Positions 50,183-58,908 of a stretch of 64,000 nucleotides of DNA are shown piece after piece. The first letter of the stretch is position 1. Each line of letters opens with the position of its first letter. The translations under genes were made by a program, and so were the position numbers. The stretch spans positions 4,960,001-5,024,000 of the forward strand of contig NZ_CP114014.1 of the NCBI RefSeq assembly GCF_040581415.1, in the 5' to 3' direction. This DNA comes from Paraconexibacter sp040581415. GTDB taxonomy: Bacteria > Actinomycetota > Thermoleophilia > Solirubrobacterales > Solirubrobacteraceae. The notes under the pieces are model-generated. The model was given only the letters and a program-made list of their open reading frames with translations, had not been told where the DNA came from and did no database searches.

Positions 50183-51624
50183 TGCACACCACGCTCCAGG
50201 TGGCAGACGTCCTGCTGCTCGTGTACTTCGTGGTGCTCGACCTGGTCTACGGCAGCATGGCCGTCATCGGCTGGACCGCCGTCAACGGCTACGTGAAGCG
50301 CCGGCCGCTGCGCGACTACAGCCGCGTCGCACGCTCGAGCCTGAGCCCTGCCATCACAATCCTCGTCCCCGCCCACGGCGAGGAGCTGACCATCGCGGGA
50401 TCGGTCCGCGGACTGCTCCTGTCGCACTACCCGGCGCTGGAGATCGTCGTCGTCAACGACGGCTCGACCGACGGGACGCTCGCCGCGCTGCAGGCAGAGT
50501 TCCACCTGCATCCGATCAAGCGGGTCCCGAGCGCCGCCGTGGAGTGCGCGCCGATCCGCGGTCTCTACGCGAGCGCGAGCACCCCGAATTTGACCGTGAT
50601 CGACAAGGAGAACGGCGGCAAGGCGGACGCGCTGAACGCCGGGCTGCGGTACTGCCGCACGCCGCTGTTCTGCACGATCGACGCCGACACGATCCTCGAC
50701 GCGAACGCGCTCTCCCGGATCGTGTGGGAGTTCGAGGTCAACCCGGACACGGTCGCGGCCGGCGGCATCGTCCGCGTGCTGAACGGCTCGACGGTGTGCG
50801 GCGGCCAGGTGCAGGACGTCGTCACCTCGCGCAACTACCTGGCCAACCTCCAGATCCTGGAGTACCTGAGGGCGTTCCTCGGCGGCCGCATCGCCTGGTC
50901 GCGCCTGGGGATGCTGCTGATCATCTCGGGGGCCTTCGGGCTGTTCGATCGCCGCGCGGTCGTGGAGGCCGGCGGCTACGACACCGGCACCGTCGGTGAG
51001 GACGCGGAGCTGGTCCTGCGCCTGCACCGCCACCGGCGCGAGCAGGGCCGCGACTGCCACATCGTCTTCTTCCCCGACCCGATCTGCTGGACGGAGGCGC
51101 CGACGACGCTGCGGGTCCTGCGCCGCCAGCGCGACCGCTGGCAGCGCGGCCTGCTCGAGATGCTGTGGAAGCACCGCGGCATGATCCTGCGGCCGCGGTA
51201 CGGCGCGGTGGGGACGGTCGCGATGCCGTACTTCATCGTCTTCGAGGCGTTCGGCCCGTTGATCGAGGTCAGCGGCTACGTGCTCTTCGGTGTCTCTGTC
51301 GGGGTCGGCGCGGTCAGCTGGTCGACCGCGCTCTTCTTCCTGATGCTGGCCGTCGCGTTCGGCTTCGCCCTGTCCTACATGACGCTGCTGATCGAGGAGC
51401 GCGCGTTCCAGCGTTACCCGAGCTGGCGCTGCTTGGGCCGGCTGATCCTGACCTCGCTGCTGGAGAACCTCGGCTACCGGCAGTGGCTCGCGCTGGTGCG
51501 CACCCGGGCGTGGTGGACGCAGCTGCGCGGCGGTGCCGGGTGGGGGGAGATGCAGCGCCGCGGCCTCACGGCCGAGACGCTCCCGCGCGGCCCCGCGCCC
51601 GATCAGCCCGCCGCCTCCGGCTGA
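50182..51624 (+). CDS. Processive GT2 family glycosyltransferase (PgaC/hyaluronan synthase-like)
   Basis: A 480-aa membrane glycosyltransferase. Seen: N-terminal membrane helix, GT-A domain with VVNDGSTDGT, CTIDADTIL (DxD metal motif), TVGEDAELVLRLH (general base), and RRQRDRWQRG (QxxRW, acceptor site of processive enzymes). C-terminal membrane segments lie around 355-440. The full D, DxD, D, QxxRW set predicts synthesis and export of a linear polysaccharide; the sugar cannot be told. It is coupled to the HEAT protein. Its last 22 nt overlap the convergent YjbR gene. Confidence 0.88.
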   Translation: MHTTLQVADVLLLVYFVVLDLVYGSMAVIGWTAVNGYVKRRPLRDYSRVARSSLSPAITILVPAHGEELTIAGSVRGLLLSHYPALEIVVVNDGSTDGTLAALQAEFHLHPIKRVPSAAVECAPIRGLYASASTPNLTVIDKENGGKADALNAGLRYCRTPLFCTIDADTILDANALSRIVWEFEVNPDTVAAGGIVRVLNGSTVCGGQVQDVVTSRNYLANLQILEYLRAFLGGRIAWSRLGMLLIISGAFGLFDRRAVVEAGGYDTGTVGEDAELVLRLHRHRREQGRDCHIVFFPDPICWTEAPTTLRVLRRQRDRWQRGLLEMLWKHRGMILRPRYGAVGTVAMPYFIVFEAFGPLIEVSGYVLFGVSVGVGAVSWSTALFFLMLAVAFGFALSYMTLLIEERAFQRYPSWRCLGRLILTSLLENLGYRQWLALVRTRAWWTQLRGGAGWGEMQRRGLTAETLPRGPAPDQPAASG

Positions 51625-51959
51625 CCGCGTCCCCGCCGGCGCTTCGGACGGACCAGGTCGTGGCTGTCCTCCAGCAGCCCGCGGACCAACTCGTCCTCCG
51701 CGTCGCCCCCGAACGTCACCGTCACCCAGTGCTTCTTGTTCAGGTGGTAGGCCAGCCCAACCGAGTCATAGGACCCGCGCAGCTGCTCGCCGAGGACGGG
51801 GTCGATCTTCAGGCTCACGCCCAACGGCTCCGCCTCCAGCCGACTGATGGCGAAGATCTTGCCGCCGACCTTGAAGACGGATGTCTCGGGCCCGAACGGG
51901 AACTCCTCCCCCGCCTCCAGCAGCGACAGGCAGAACTCGCGAAGCTCGTCGGCGGTCAT
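51603..51959 (-). CDS. MmcQ/YjbR family protein
   Basis: A 118-aa protein of the MmcQ/YjbR family with a double-wing DNA-binding-like fold. Typical elements: PFGPETSVFKVGGKIFAISR, LGVSLKIDP, and GLAYHLNKKHWVTVTFGGDA. ATG 51959 overlaps the TetR gene stop as ATGA, so it is translated together with the repressor. Confidence 0.85.
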   Translation of the reverse strand: MTADELREFCLSLLEAGEEFPFGPETSVFKVGGKIFAISRLEAEPLGVSLKIDPVLGEQLRGSYDSVGLAYHLNKKHWVTVTFGGDAEDELVRGLLEDSHDLVRPKRRRGRGQPEAAG

Positions 51960-52537
51960 GCCAGGCGTGATTCCCCGGAGTAGCGGGCGATGAAGCGCTT
52001 CATCGCCGCGTCGACGCCACGGCGGTCGCCGGTCGCGAGCAGATCGAGGAGGAGCCCGCGGGTGACCGCGAGGCCGAGCCGCGCCTCCGCCCGGGCCTGC
52101 GCCCGCGTCAGGCCGAGCTGCATCAGCTGCTTGGCCGCCGGCTCGATCCACGCGGTGACGACGCCGTCGAGAAACGGCTCGGCCCCGGGGTCGCCCCGGA
52201 GCGCACGCGCGTAGAGCTCGTAGAAGAGGCGCTCGTGCGGCCACAGCGCCGGGTCGGCGAGCCGTCGCCAGAACTCCCACATGGTCTTCACGGGGTCGGC
52301 GTTCGGCTCGGCCTGCAGCGCCGCGAGCGCGTCGCGCTGCTGCTGTTCCACGTGCCGGCTGATCGCGACGAGGACCCCGTCCCGCGACCCGAAGTGGTAG
52401 CTGAGCATGCGGTGGCTCGAGCCCACGGCAGCCGCCAGCCCGCGCAGGCTCGTGTCGGCCAGGCCGTGTGCCGCCAGGTGCTCGACCAGGTCGCCCAGCA
52501 GCCGCTCGCGCGGGGAGAGGTCCGGAGAGGACGACAT
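51956..52537 (-). CDS. TetR/AcrR family transcriptional regulator
   Basis: A 193-aa repressor-type regulator. The N-terminal HTH (LVEHLAAHGLADTSLRGLAA, then AVGSSHRMLSYHFGSRDGVL) is canonical for TetR; the C-terminal helical domain should bind a ligand. ATG 52537 was chosen because the frame upstream (to 52582) would run into the operator. It is divergent from the SRPBCC gene, with a palindromic site between, so autoregulation and control of SRPBCC are likely. Confidence 0.88.
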   Translation of the reverse strand: MSSSPDLSPRERLLGDLVEHLAAHGLADTSLRGLAAAVGSSHRMLSYHFGSRDGVLVAISRHVEQQQRDALAALQAEPNADPVKTMWEFWRRLADPALWPHERLFYELYARALRGDPGAEPFLDGVVTAWIEPAAKQLMQLGLTRAQARAEARLGLAVTRGLLLDLLATGDRRGVDAAMKRFIARYSGESRLA

Positions 52538-52549
52538 CGTCGCCGGCAC

Positions 52550-52571
52550 TGTACCGGTCGGTACATGTACC
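52550..52571. promoter_or_regulatory. Palindromic TetR operator
   Basis: TGTACCGGTCGGTACA (52550-52565; 7-bp arms, 2-nt spacer) overlaps a second perfect palindrome GGTACATGTACC (52560-52571). Together they lie between the divergent TetR and SRPBCC starts, which is the usual place and form of a TetR site. Confidence 0.75.
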
Positions 52572-52606
52572 ATGTGGAACACCCAACCAGAGGAGCGGCA
52601 GCGCCG

Positions 52607-53032
52607 ATGCAGGAGATCGACATCACCAAGACCACCGACGCCGCGCCGGAGGCCGTCTGGGCACTACTGGCCGACAGCGCGGCCTGGCCGTCGTGGACAC
52701 CGGTCGACTCGCACAGCGAGGAACATCCCGGCGGCGCGGACGGCACCGGGGAGGTCCGCATCTTCAAGACCGGGCGTTACACCGTCCGGGAGGAGATCGT
52801 CGAGAAGCAGGCACCCGAGCGTCTGTCCTACGTCCTGCTGTCAGGCCTTCCGCTGAAGAACTATCGCGCGGAGATCGACGTGCGGCCGGCTCCCGGCGGG
52901 GGCAGCGAGATCCGCTGGCACACGGTGTTCGCGCCGAAGGTGCCGGGGACCGGCGGGATCTTCCGACGCTCCCTGCAGAAGATCACCGGGCAGTTCGTCG
53001 ACGGGCTGGCGACCCGCGCCGCCCAGGGGTAG
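52607..53032 (+). CDS. SRPBCC family protein
   Basis: A 141-aa START/SRPBCC-fold protein, probably binding a hydrophobic ligand. Seen: the signature ITKTTDAAPEAVWALLADSA and AAWPSWTPV, then beta strands ending WHTVFAPKVPG and a C-terminal helix. AGAGGAG lies upstream of ATG 52607. Likely regulated by the TetR protein. Its last 50 nt overlap the convergent glycosidase-like gene. Confidence 0.85.
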   Translation: MQEIDITKTTDAAPEAVWALLADSAAWPSWTPVDSHSEEHPGGADGTGEVRIFKTGRYTVREEIVEKQAPERLSYVLLSGLPLKNYRAEIDVRPAPGGGSEIRWHTVFAPKVPGTGGIFRRSLQKITGQFVDGLATRAAQG

Positions 53033-55217
53033 TCGCAGGCCCGGCCGCCGCACCGATCGCCAGCTCGCGCCGGAACGGCTCCCAGCCGGCCTTGCGCCGC
53101 TCGTGGGTCGGGACGGCGGACCAGTCCTCCCAGTCGTAGCCGGCGGTGCGAAGCGGCGGCTCGGCCCCCGCCTGCACGCTGACGGAGAGACGTCCGGTGC
53201 GGCGCGTGACGAGCGTGCCGTCCGGCTTGCCGCGCAGGACGGCGTGGCTGGACGGGTCGCCGTAGCCCAGCAGGCTCCACGGCAGCCGCAGCTCGAGGAC
53301 CCGGCCGTGGCCGACGACGAGCCGGCGGCTGTCGAAATCCGGGTCGGACGGGTCACCCGTCCCCCAGCCCAGCGTTGAGCGGTCGACGAACTCGGCGGGG
53401 CGGCGACCGTGACCCGGCACCGTCAGCGGCCGGTTCAGGATCTGGCGCGGCCGGTTCCAGGCGCCGCTTCCGGTCCGCATCGCCGCCGCGTCGAACGCGA
53501 CGTAGTCATGCGTGATGCCGTAAAGCCACGGCAGCGGGTCGAGCCATGCGGCCTGCAGCAGCGTGGCCCGGTCGCCGGGCCCGACGGTCACCGCATGGTC
53601 GGCCAGCGGGTCGGCGCCGCCGGTGCCCGGCAGGCCGCGGTTGCCCTTGCCCGAGATTCCGAGGCCGATCCGGACCGGCGCGTCCTTCCAGGCGTCCTCG
53701 TCTCGCAGCCGGATCCGCAGCCACAGGTACTCGGCGTCGTGGGCGGCGCGGACCTCGGCGACCGGCCCGCGCGACTCGGCGATCGACTGGCTGGTGGATG
53801 CCGTCCAGTCCGCATCGTCGCCGTCCAGGATCCTGGACGGCTCGAGCCCCGGCTCGACGGCGACCAGGCCGAAGTGCTCCTCGTTCGTCAGCGCGTTGCG
53901 CCACAGGGCCCGCCGCTCGGCGGGCTGTTCGAGGTCCAGCGTGTTCCAGGTGAACTTGAACCACTCGTCCGCCCACTCGAACAGGATCCCGCCGGCGTAC
54001 CGCTCCTCGCGGATGCGCCGCAGCAGCATCGCGTCCTGGCGTCCGGCCTCCTGCTCGGACAGCCCGCCCTGGTCACGACCGAGCGGGCCGCGGTGGGCCG
54101 AGCCGAGGCTGCTCGGGACGCCGAACTCCGTGATCATCATCGGCGTGCCGCGATGATGCGCGCGCAGCCGGCGCAGGTAGCCCGCGTAGGGATCGTCGGT
54201 GCCGTCCGCTGCCTTGTCACCGCGGTGCTCGTACCGCAGGAAGTCCGGGTAGTACGGGTACGCGTGATAGCTCGCGAACGTCCCGCCGGGCCAGCGCCGG
54301 GTCGCGCGGATGTGCATCGCGTCGACCGACACCCGGTCCTCCTTGGCCAGCGGTTCGGACGGGTGGCGTAGGGGGTCGGTGGTGAGCCAGTTCGTGAAGG
54401 TCAGCGGACGGCTCCAGCCGCGGCGCGCCTCCAGTCGCGCGACGTGGTCCATCCCGGCCGCGACGAAGCTCTCCATCGGCGTCGCGTCCCGGGTGGCGCG
54501 CACGAACCGCCCGCGGAAGGGGCGTCGTCCCGCGTGCCTGCGGTTCGTCCCGGCGACGGCGGCCGGGTCCCATTCGACGCCCAGCGACCAGCCCATGACC
54601 CAGCGGCTGATGTCCGCCCGGTAGCGCCCGGAGGCGTGGCCGCGGCGGCGCGGCAGGTCCGCGTCGCCATGCACGACGTCGACGGCGTCCCGCAGCTCCC
54701 GCTTCCAGGCCGGCAGGACGGCGAACGCGTCCTGCCCGGCGACGAACTCGTCCTCCGGGATCCACACGCCGTGGAGCAGGTAGATCGGCGCGGCGGCGTG
54801 GCGCCGGTCGTAGTCGGCGATCGCCTCGTAGAACCGCGGCGGCAGGATCGTGTAGACGCGGAGCACCCGCACCCCGAGCTCCCCCATGCCCGCGAGCCAG
54901 CGGTCGTAGTCCGCGCGGGAAGGCGCGAGCTGCCCCGGGAACGTCCCGGGCAGCGTGGCGCCGAGGTTCACGCCGCCCCAGAAGCGCGCGGCGAACCCCC
55001 CGTCGACCGCCAGGGCGATGTCCTCGCCCTGGACCCGCGCGGGAAGCTTCAGGCCGCGGACGAGCTGCGGCGTCCCGGCGTAGCTCGGTCCTGCCGGCAG
55101 CGGCGCAGCGCGCCGGGGCCCTGACGGGTCGGCGCTGCCGCAGCCGGTGACGCAGAGGACCAGCGCCACGGCGAGGAGGCGCGAGCAGCGCGAGATGGTC
55201 TTGACGGGCGCTGTCAC
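52983..55217 (-). CDS. Secreted glycosidase-like lipoprotein
   Basis: A 744-aa exported protein from GTG 55217, with GGAAGG upstream. A lipoprotein signal (LLAVALVLCVTGC, lipobox VTGC) is followed by a TIM-barrel-like domain of the GH2/GH5/GH-A type: FWGGVNLGATLPG, LGVRVLRVYTILPPRFYEAI, MGWSLGVEWDP, FASYHAYPYYPDF, MMITEFGVPSSLG (candidate nucleophile Glu) and GGILFEWADEWFKF. About 250 further residues form a carbohydrate-binding-like beta domain. It lies two genes from the polysaccharide synthase, so action on that polymer is possible (inference). Confidence 0.7.
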   Translation of the reverse strand: MTAPVKTISRCSRLLAVALVLCVTGCGSADPSGPRRAAPLPAGPSYAGTPQLVRGLKLPARVQGEDIALAVDGGFAARFWGGVNLGATLPGTFPGQLAPSRADYDRWLAGMGELGVRVLRVYTILPPRFYEAIADYDRRHAAAPIYLLHGVWIPEDEFVAGQDAFAVLPAWKRELRDAVDVVHGDADLPRRRGHASGRYRADISRWVMGWSLGVEWDPAAVAGTNRRHAGRRPFRGRFVRATRDATPMESFVAAGMDHVARLEARRGWSRPLTFTNWLTTDPLRHPSEPLAKEDRVSVDAMHIRATRRWPGGTFASYHAYPYYPDFLRYEHRGDKAADGTDDPYAGYLRRLRAHHRGTPMMITEFGVPSSLGSAHRGPLGRDQGGLSEQEAGRQDAMLLRRIREERYAGGILFEWADEWFKFTWNTLDLEQPAERRALWRNALTNEEHFGLVAVEPGLEPSRILDGDDADWTASTSQSIAESRGPVAEVRAAHDAEYLWLRIRLRDEDAWKDAPVRIGLGISGKGNRGLPGTGGADPLADHAVTVGPGDRATLLQAAWLDPLPWLYGITHDYVAFDAAAMRTGSGAWNRPRQILNRPLTVPGHGRRPAEFVDRSTLGWGTGDPSDPDFDSRRLVVGHGRVLELRLPWSLLGYGDPSSHAVLRGKPDGTLVTRRTGRLSVSVQAGAEPPLRTAGYDWEDWSAVPTHERRKAGWEPFRRELAIGAAAGPATTPGRRGSPARRRTAR

Positions 55218-55315
55218 GGGGTCGGCCTTCCCCGAACTGATCGACCGGGGACGAGCCGGCTGAAGGAGACCGTCTACCAGACACACTGTTCAGCCACGGG
55301 ATAGGGTCCCGCTTC

Positions 55316-57508
55316 ATGGCGCGGGAGAAGAGGGACGGCAACCCGTCGGCGTTGTATCGCTGGGCGCTGTGGAGCGCCGCGCGCCGGCGGTGGGTGATCG
55401 TCGGGTGGCTGCTGCTGGTGATCGCGCTCGGGGCGTTCGTCCCGCGGTTCCTCGACGTGGTGCAGAGCGTCACCTACGGCATCCCGGGCTCGGAGTCGGC
55501 GCAGACCCAGGAGGCGTTCGGCGAGCACGCCGGCTTCGAGGAGCGGGACCTGCTCGTCGTGTCCGTCCGCGAGGGCCGCGCCGACCAGGCCCGCGACGCC
55601 CTGACGAAGATCGGCGGGGTGGTCGCGACCGAGGACGGCGTCGCCGGGGTCTCCCCGGACGTGGGCACCGGATCCAGCACGGGCGGCATCTCGGCGGACG
55701 GGAGGACCGCGTTCACCACGGTGCTGCTCGCGACCGGCGTCGAGGACCGGCAGAAGCTCGTCGAGCACCTGCAGGAGGTGATCGAGCGCGAGGCGCCGCC
55801 GGGGGTGAGCGCGGCGCTGACCGGCACCTCGCCCGTCCTGGCGGACATGATCCACGTCGAGGAGACCGACCTGGCGAAGGGCGAGATGCTCGGCATCCCG
55901 GTCGCGATCATCGTCCTCTTCTTCGCGTGCGGCTCGCTGGTGTCCGCGTTCATCCCGGTGATCATCGCGACGCTCGGCCTGGTCGCCTGCATCGGCATCC
56001 TGGGCCTGACGAGCTACTTCACCGACTGGGGCGCGTTCATCGAGTCGGTGGTGGCGATGCTCGGGCTCGGCCTGGGGATCGACTACACGCTGCTGATCGT
56101 CAAGCGCTTCCGCGAGGAACGCGGGCGACCCGGCGTCACCCCCGAGGTCGCCATGGCGCGGACCGTGGACACCGCCGGCCGCACTGTCGCCTTCTCCGGC
56201 CTGACCGTCATGGTCAGCCTGCCGTCGTTCTTCCTGCTGCGCGAGCCGCTGTTCTCGCAGATGGCGATCGCCGGGATGATCGTCGTCGCGCTCATGATCG
56301 TGCTGGCGATCGGGCTGGTGCCGTCGGTCCTGCTCGGGCTGGGCGACAAGCTGGACAAGGTCCCGTCCCGCGCGACGCGGCGCCGTGCGGCGACTACGGC
56401 CGCGGGGACGCCGGCCGCGCCCGAGACCTCCCGCTGGGGGACGTGGGCCCGCAGCGTCATGGGTCGGCCGTGGGCGTTCCTCGTGCTCGCGCTCGTGGTC
56501 CTGGGCGCCGCCGCGTCGCCCTCGCTGAGCGCCAAGCTCGGCGTCGACTACGGCGTGCGCGCGCTCCAGGACGAGCCGTCCGGCCGTGCCCTCACGCAGC
56601 TGCAGAACGCGTTCCCCGACGCGACGCTCGCGCCGGTCGACGTGGCAATCACGGGCGGGACCGCGGCGAGCCGCACCGACGCGGCGCTGAAGGCGCGCGC
56701 CCTGCTGCTGGGCGACCCGCGGATCGACGTCGTCGACACGGTCGCCGTCCCGGACGGCGAGGCGAGCCTGCTTGTCGCCGCGGCGAACCTCGCGGTGGAC
56801 GACGCCCGGTCCCCGGCGCTGGTCGACGACCTGCGCGAGCGGCTCGGCGCGGTCGGCACCGGCGGTACGCAGGTCCGCGTCGGCGGGACCGCGGCCGAGG
56901 CCCGCGACTACTCGCAGCGCATGAGCGACTCCGCGCCGAAGGTCATCGCCTGCACGCTGCTGCTGTCGTTCCTGCTGCTGGTGTGGGTGTTCCGCAGCCT
57001 CGTCATCCCGCTGAAGGCGCTGCTCTGCAACCTGCTCAGCGTCGGCGCCGCCTACGGCCTGCTGGTGCTGGTGTTCCAGGAGGGCCACGGCGAGGCGCTG
57101 CTGGGCTTCGACTCCCCCGGCTACCTGCAGTCGTGGCTGCCGCTGACGCTGTTCGTCTTCATCTTCGGGCTGTCGATGGACTACGAGGTCTTCCTCGTCA
57201 CGCGCATGCGCGAGGAGTGGCTCGCGACCGGGGACAACGTCACCGCGGTCGCGCACGGCCTGGACCGGACGGGCAGCGTCGTCAGCTCGGCGGCGACGAT
57301 CATGGTCGCCGTGTTCGCGGCGTTCATGGTCACCGCGACGGTGCCGGAGATCAAGCAGTTCGCGTTCGGCCTGGGCGCCGCGGTGCTGATCGACGCGACG
57401 ATCGTCCGCGGCATGCTCGTCCCGGCGGCGATGCGCCTGGCGGGCCGCTGGAACTGGTGGCTGCCGGCGCGGCTGGACCGCCTGCTGCCGGGAACGCCCT
57501 CGCACTGA
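55316..57508 (+). CDS. MMPL/RND family transporter
   Basis: A 730-aa membrane protein with two MMPL halves. Each has a leading helix, an external loop, and a bundle of five further helices (for example GMLVPAAMRLAG at the end). Motifs include GLGLGIDYTLLIVKRFREER in the first half and FGLSMDYEVFLVTRMREEW in the second, which carry the family's proton-relay Asp-Tyr pair. MMPL proteins export lipids or drugs. It is divergent from the lipoprotein gene across 98 nt. Confidence 0.93.
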   Translation: MAREKRDGNPSALYRWALWSAARRRWVIVGWLLLVIALGAFVPRFLDVVQSVTYGIPGSESAQTQEAFGEHAGFEERDLLVVSVREGRADQARDALTKIGGVVATEDGVAGVSPDVGTGSSTGGISADGRTAFTTVLLATGVEDRQKLVEHLQEVIEREAPPGVSAALTGTSPVLADMIHVEETDLAKGEMLGIPVAIIVLFFACGSLVSAFIPVIIATLGLVACIGILGLTSYFTDWGAFIESVVAMLGLGLGIDYTLLIVKRFREERGRPGVTPEVAMARTVDTAGRTVAFSGLTVMVSLPSFFLLREPLFSQMAIAGMIVVALMIVLAIGLVPSVLLGLGDKLDKVPSRATRRRAATTAAGTPAAPETSRWGTWARSVMGRPWAFLVLALVVLGAAASPSLSAKLGVDYGVRALQDEPSGRALTQLQNAFPDATLAPVDVAITGGTAASRTDAALKARALLLGDPRIDVVDTVAVPDGEASLLVAAANLAVDDARSPALVDDLRERLGAVGTGGTQVRVGGTAAEARDYSQRMSDSAPKVIACTLLLSFLLLVWVFRSLVIPLKALLCNLLSVGAAYGLLVLVFQEGHGEALLGFDSPGYLQSWLPLTLFVFIFGLSMDYEVFLVTRMREEWLATGDNVTAVAHGLDRTGSVVSSAATIMVAVFAAFMVTATVPEIKQFAFGLGAAVLIDATIVRGMLVPAAMRLAGRWNWWLPARLDRLLPGTPSH

Positions 57509-57863
57509 GATCGGCTGCCTCCCGGCGCCGCACCCCATCGGTCTGACGTCCAATTTTGGCCGTCAGGACGACCAGAATTGGTCGTCAGACGGATGGGGCC
57601 GGCGCGAGCGCAGCCGGAGGCCCGCGAAGCGCGGCGGGGAGGCAGCTGCCGGGGCCGCCGCCACCGCACATCGATGCAGTGGCGGCGTCCCCCCTCCCCG
57701 GCAGTCGTGCGCACTCAGCGCACGGCAGCAGCGTGTCGCAGTTCCGCCGCAGCGACATCGGGGAGGTACCCCTGGACTTTGGCCGACGGCCGCGCGGGCG
57801 GCGGTCTACCGCGACACGGCGTCATCAGGACATTCGCCACCGCCTGGGTGGCGGAACCCTGGT
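57509..57863. other. 355-nt space between convergent genes
   Basis: Apart from the long hairpin at 57541-57590, I see no gene or motif here; short frames on both strands lack codon character. Confidence 0.5.
57541..57590. terminator. Long imperfect hairpin, probable bidirectional terminator
   Basis: A 24-nt arm (GTCTGACGTCCAATTTTGGC, then CGTC) faces its near-complement across a 2-nt centre at 57565-57566, with three imperfect pairs, one of them a possible G-U. It lies 33 nt after the MMPL stop, between convergent transcription units. Confidence 0.6.
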
Positions 57864-58904
57864 TCAGCTCGTGGTGAAGGCCTGCACCAGCGACTGCACC
57901 TGCGCCGGCGCCGAGCCGTGCAGGACCACCCGGTCCGCCCCCGCGTCCAGCAGCCGCTGCGCCATCGCCGCGCACTCCGCCGCCGAGCCGATCGCCGCCC
58001 CGTCTCGCAGCCACTCGTCCGGGTAGATGTCGCGGATCTGCAGCAGCTCGTCGGTCGTGAATGCGGTCACGTCCGCCATCCGGCCGTCCAGCAGGGGATG
58101 CGTGCGGAGCCGGTCCAGCACCGCGAGGTCCCAGCCGTTGGCGTCGACGATCAGCTCGCCGTAGCCCGGCCACTGCATGTAGGTCGTCATGCGCCGGACG
58201 ACCTTCTGCAGGACGACCTCCTCCGGCACCTCGCAGGCGGTGACGAGCATCGCCCACACCCGCACCGAGGCGGGATCGCGCCCCGCCTCCTCCGCCGCGC
58301 GCCGCACCCGCTCGACGCTGCGGCGCGTGCCCTCGGGCGTCCAGTGCGAGTGCATGAGCAGGTCGTCGTAGACGCGGCCGGCGAGCGCCTGCGTCTTCGG
58401 CCCCAGCGCGCCCAGCGCCAGACGCGGCTGGTGCGGGAGCTCGACGCCCAGGGACAGCGTGCCCGGAAAGCGACCGAGCGGCCCGTCGTGGTCGACGACC
58501 GACTCGCCCGTCCAGAGGCGGCGGAGCACCGACGCCACGTCCTCGAGCATCGCCATCCCGGGACGCGGCATGCCCCACGTGTCCCAGTTGTGGTTCACGC
58601 CGCGGCCGATGCCGAGCGTGAAGCCGCCCTCCGCGAGGTGGGCCATCGTGCCGCCGTACGCGGCGAGGTCCATCGGGTGGCGCGTGTGCGGGAACGTCAG
58701 GCCGGCGACGACCTCCATGTCGGGACCGGCCAGCGCCGCGGCGTACCCGCACAGCGCTGCGCTCTCCTTGACGTTCAGCCGCTCGGACAGCAGCACCGCG
58801 CCCAGGCCGAGCGCCGCCCCGTCGGACACCTCGGCCCGCAGCGGCGCCGCGCTCTCGACGTGCCCGGGCAGCGCGTAGAACGCCAACTGGGACGCGTCGG
58901 CCAT
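57864..58904 (-). CDS. LLM-class flavin-dependent oxidoreductase
   Basis: A 346-aa luciferase-like (F420 or FMN) enzyme. Seen: TFPHTRHPMDLAAYGGTMAH, LAEGGFTLGIGRG (typical GRG), PGMAMLEDVASVLRRLWTGE, LALGALGPKTQALAGRVYDD, and a C-terminal barrel end AGADRVVLHGSAP. It starts 4 nt after the stop of the AttH-like gene. It probably oxidises or reduces an intermediate of the pathway encoded here. Confidence 0.88.
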   Translation of the reverse strand: MADASQLAFYALPGHVESAAPLRAEVSDGAALGLGAVLLSERLNVKESAALCGYAAALAGPDMEVVAGLTFPHTRHPMDLAAYGGTMAHLAEGGFTLGIGRGVNHNWDTWGMPRPGMAMLEDVASVLRRLWTGESVVDHDGPLGRFPGTLSLGVELPHQPRLALGALGPKTQALAGRVYDDLLMHSHWTPEGTRRSVERVRRAAEEAGRDPASVRVWAMLVTACEVPEEVVLQKVVRRMTTYMQWPGYGELIVDANGWDLAVLDRLRTHPLLDGRMADVTAFTTDELLQIRDIYPDEWLRDGAAIGSAAECAAMAQRLLDAGADRVVLHGSAPAQVQSLVQAFTTS

Positions 58905-58908
58905 CGCG

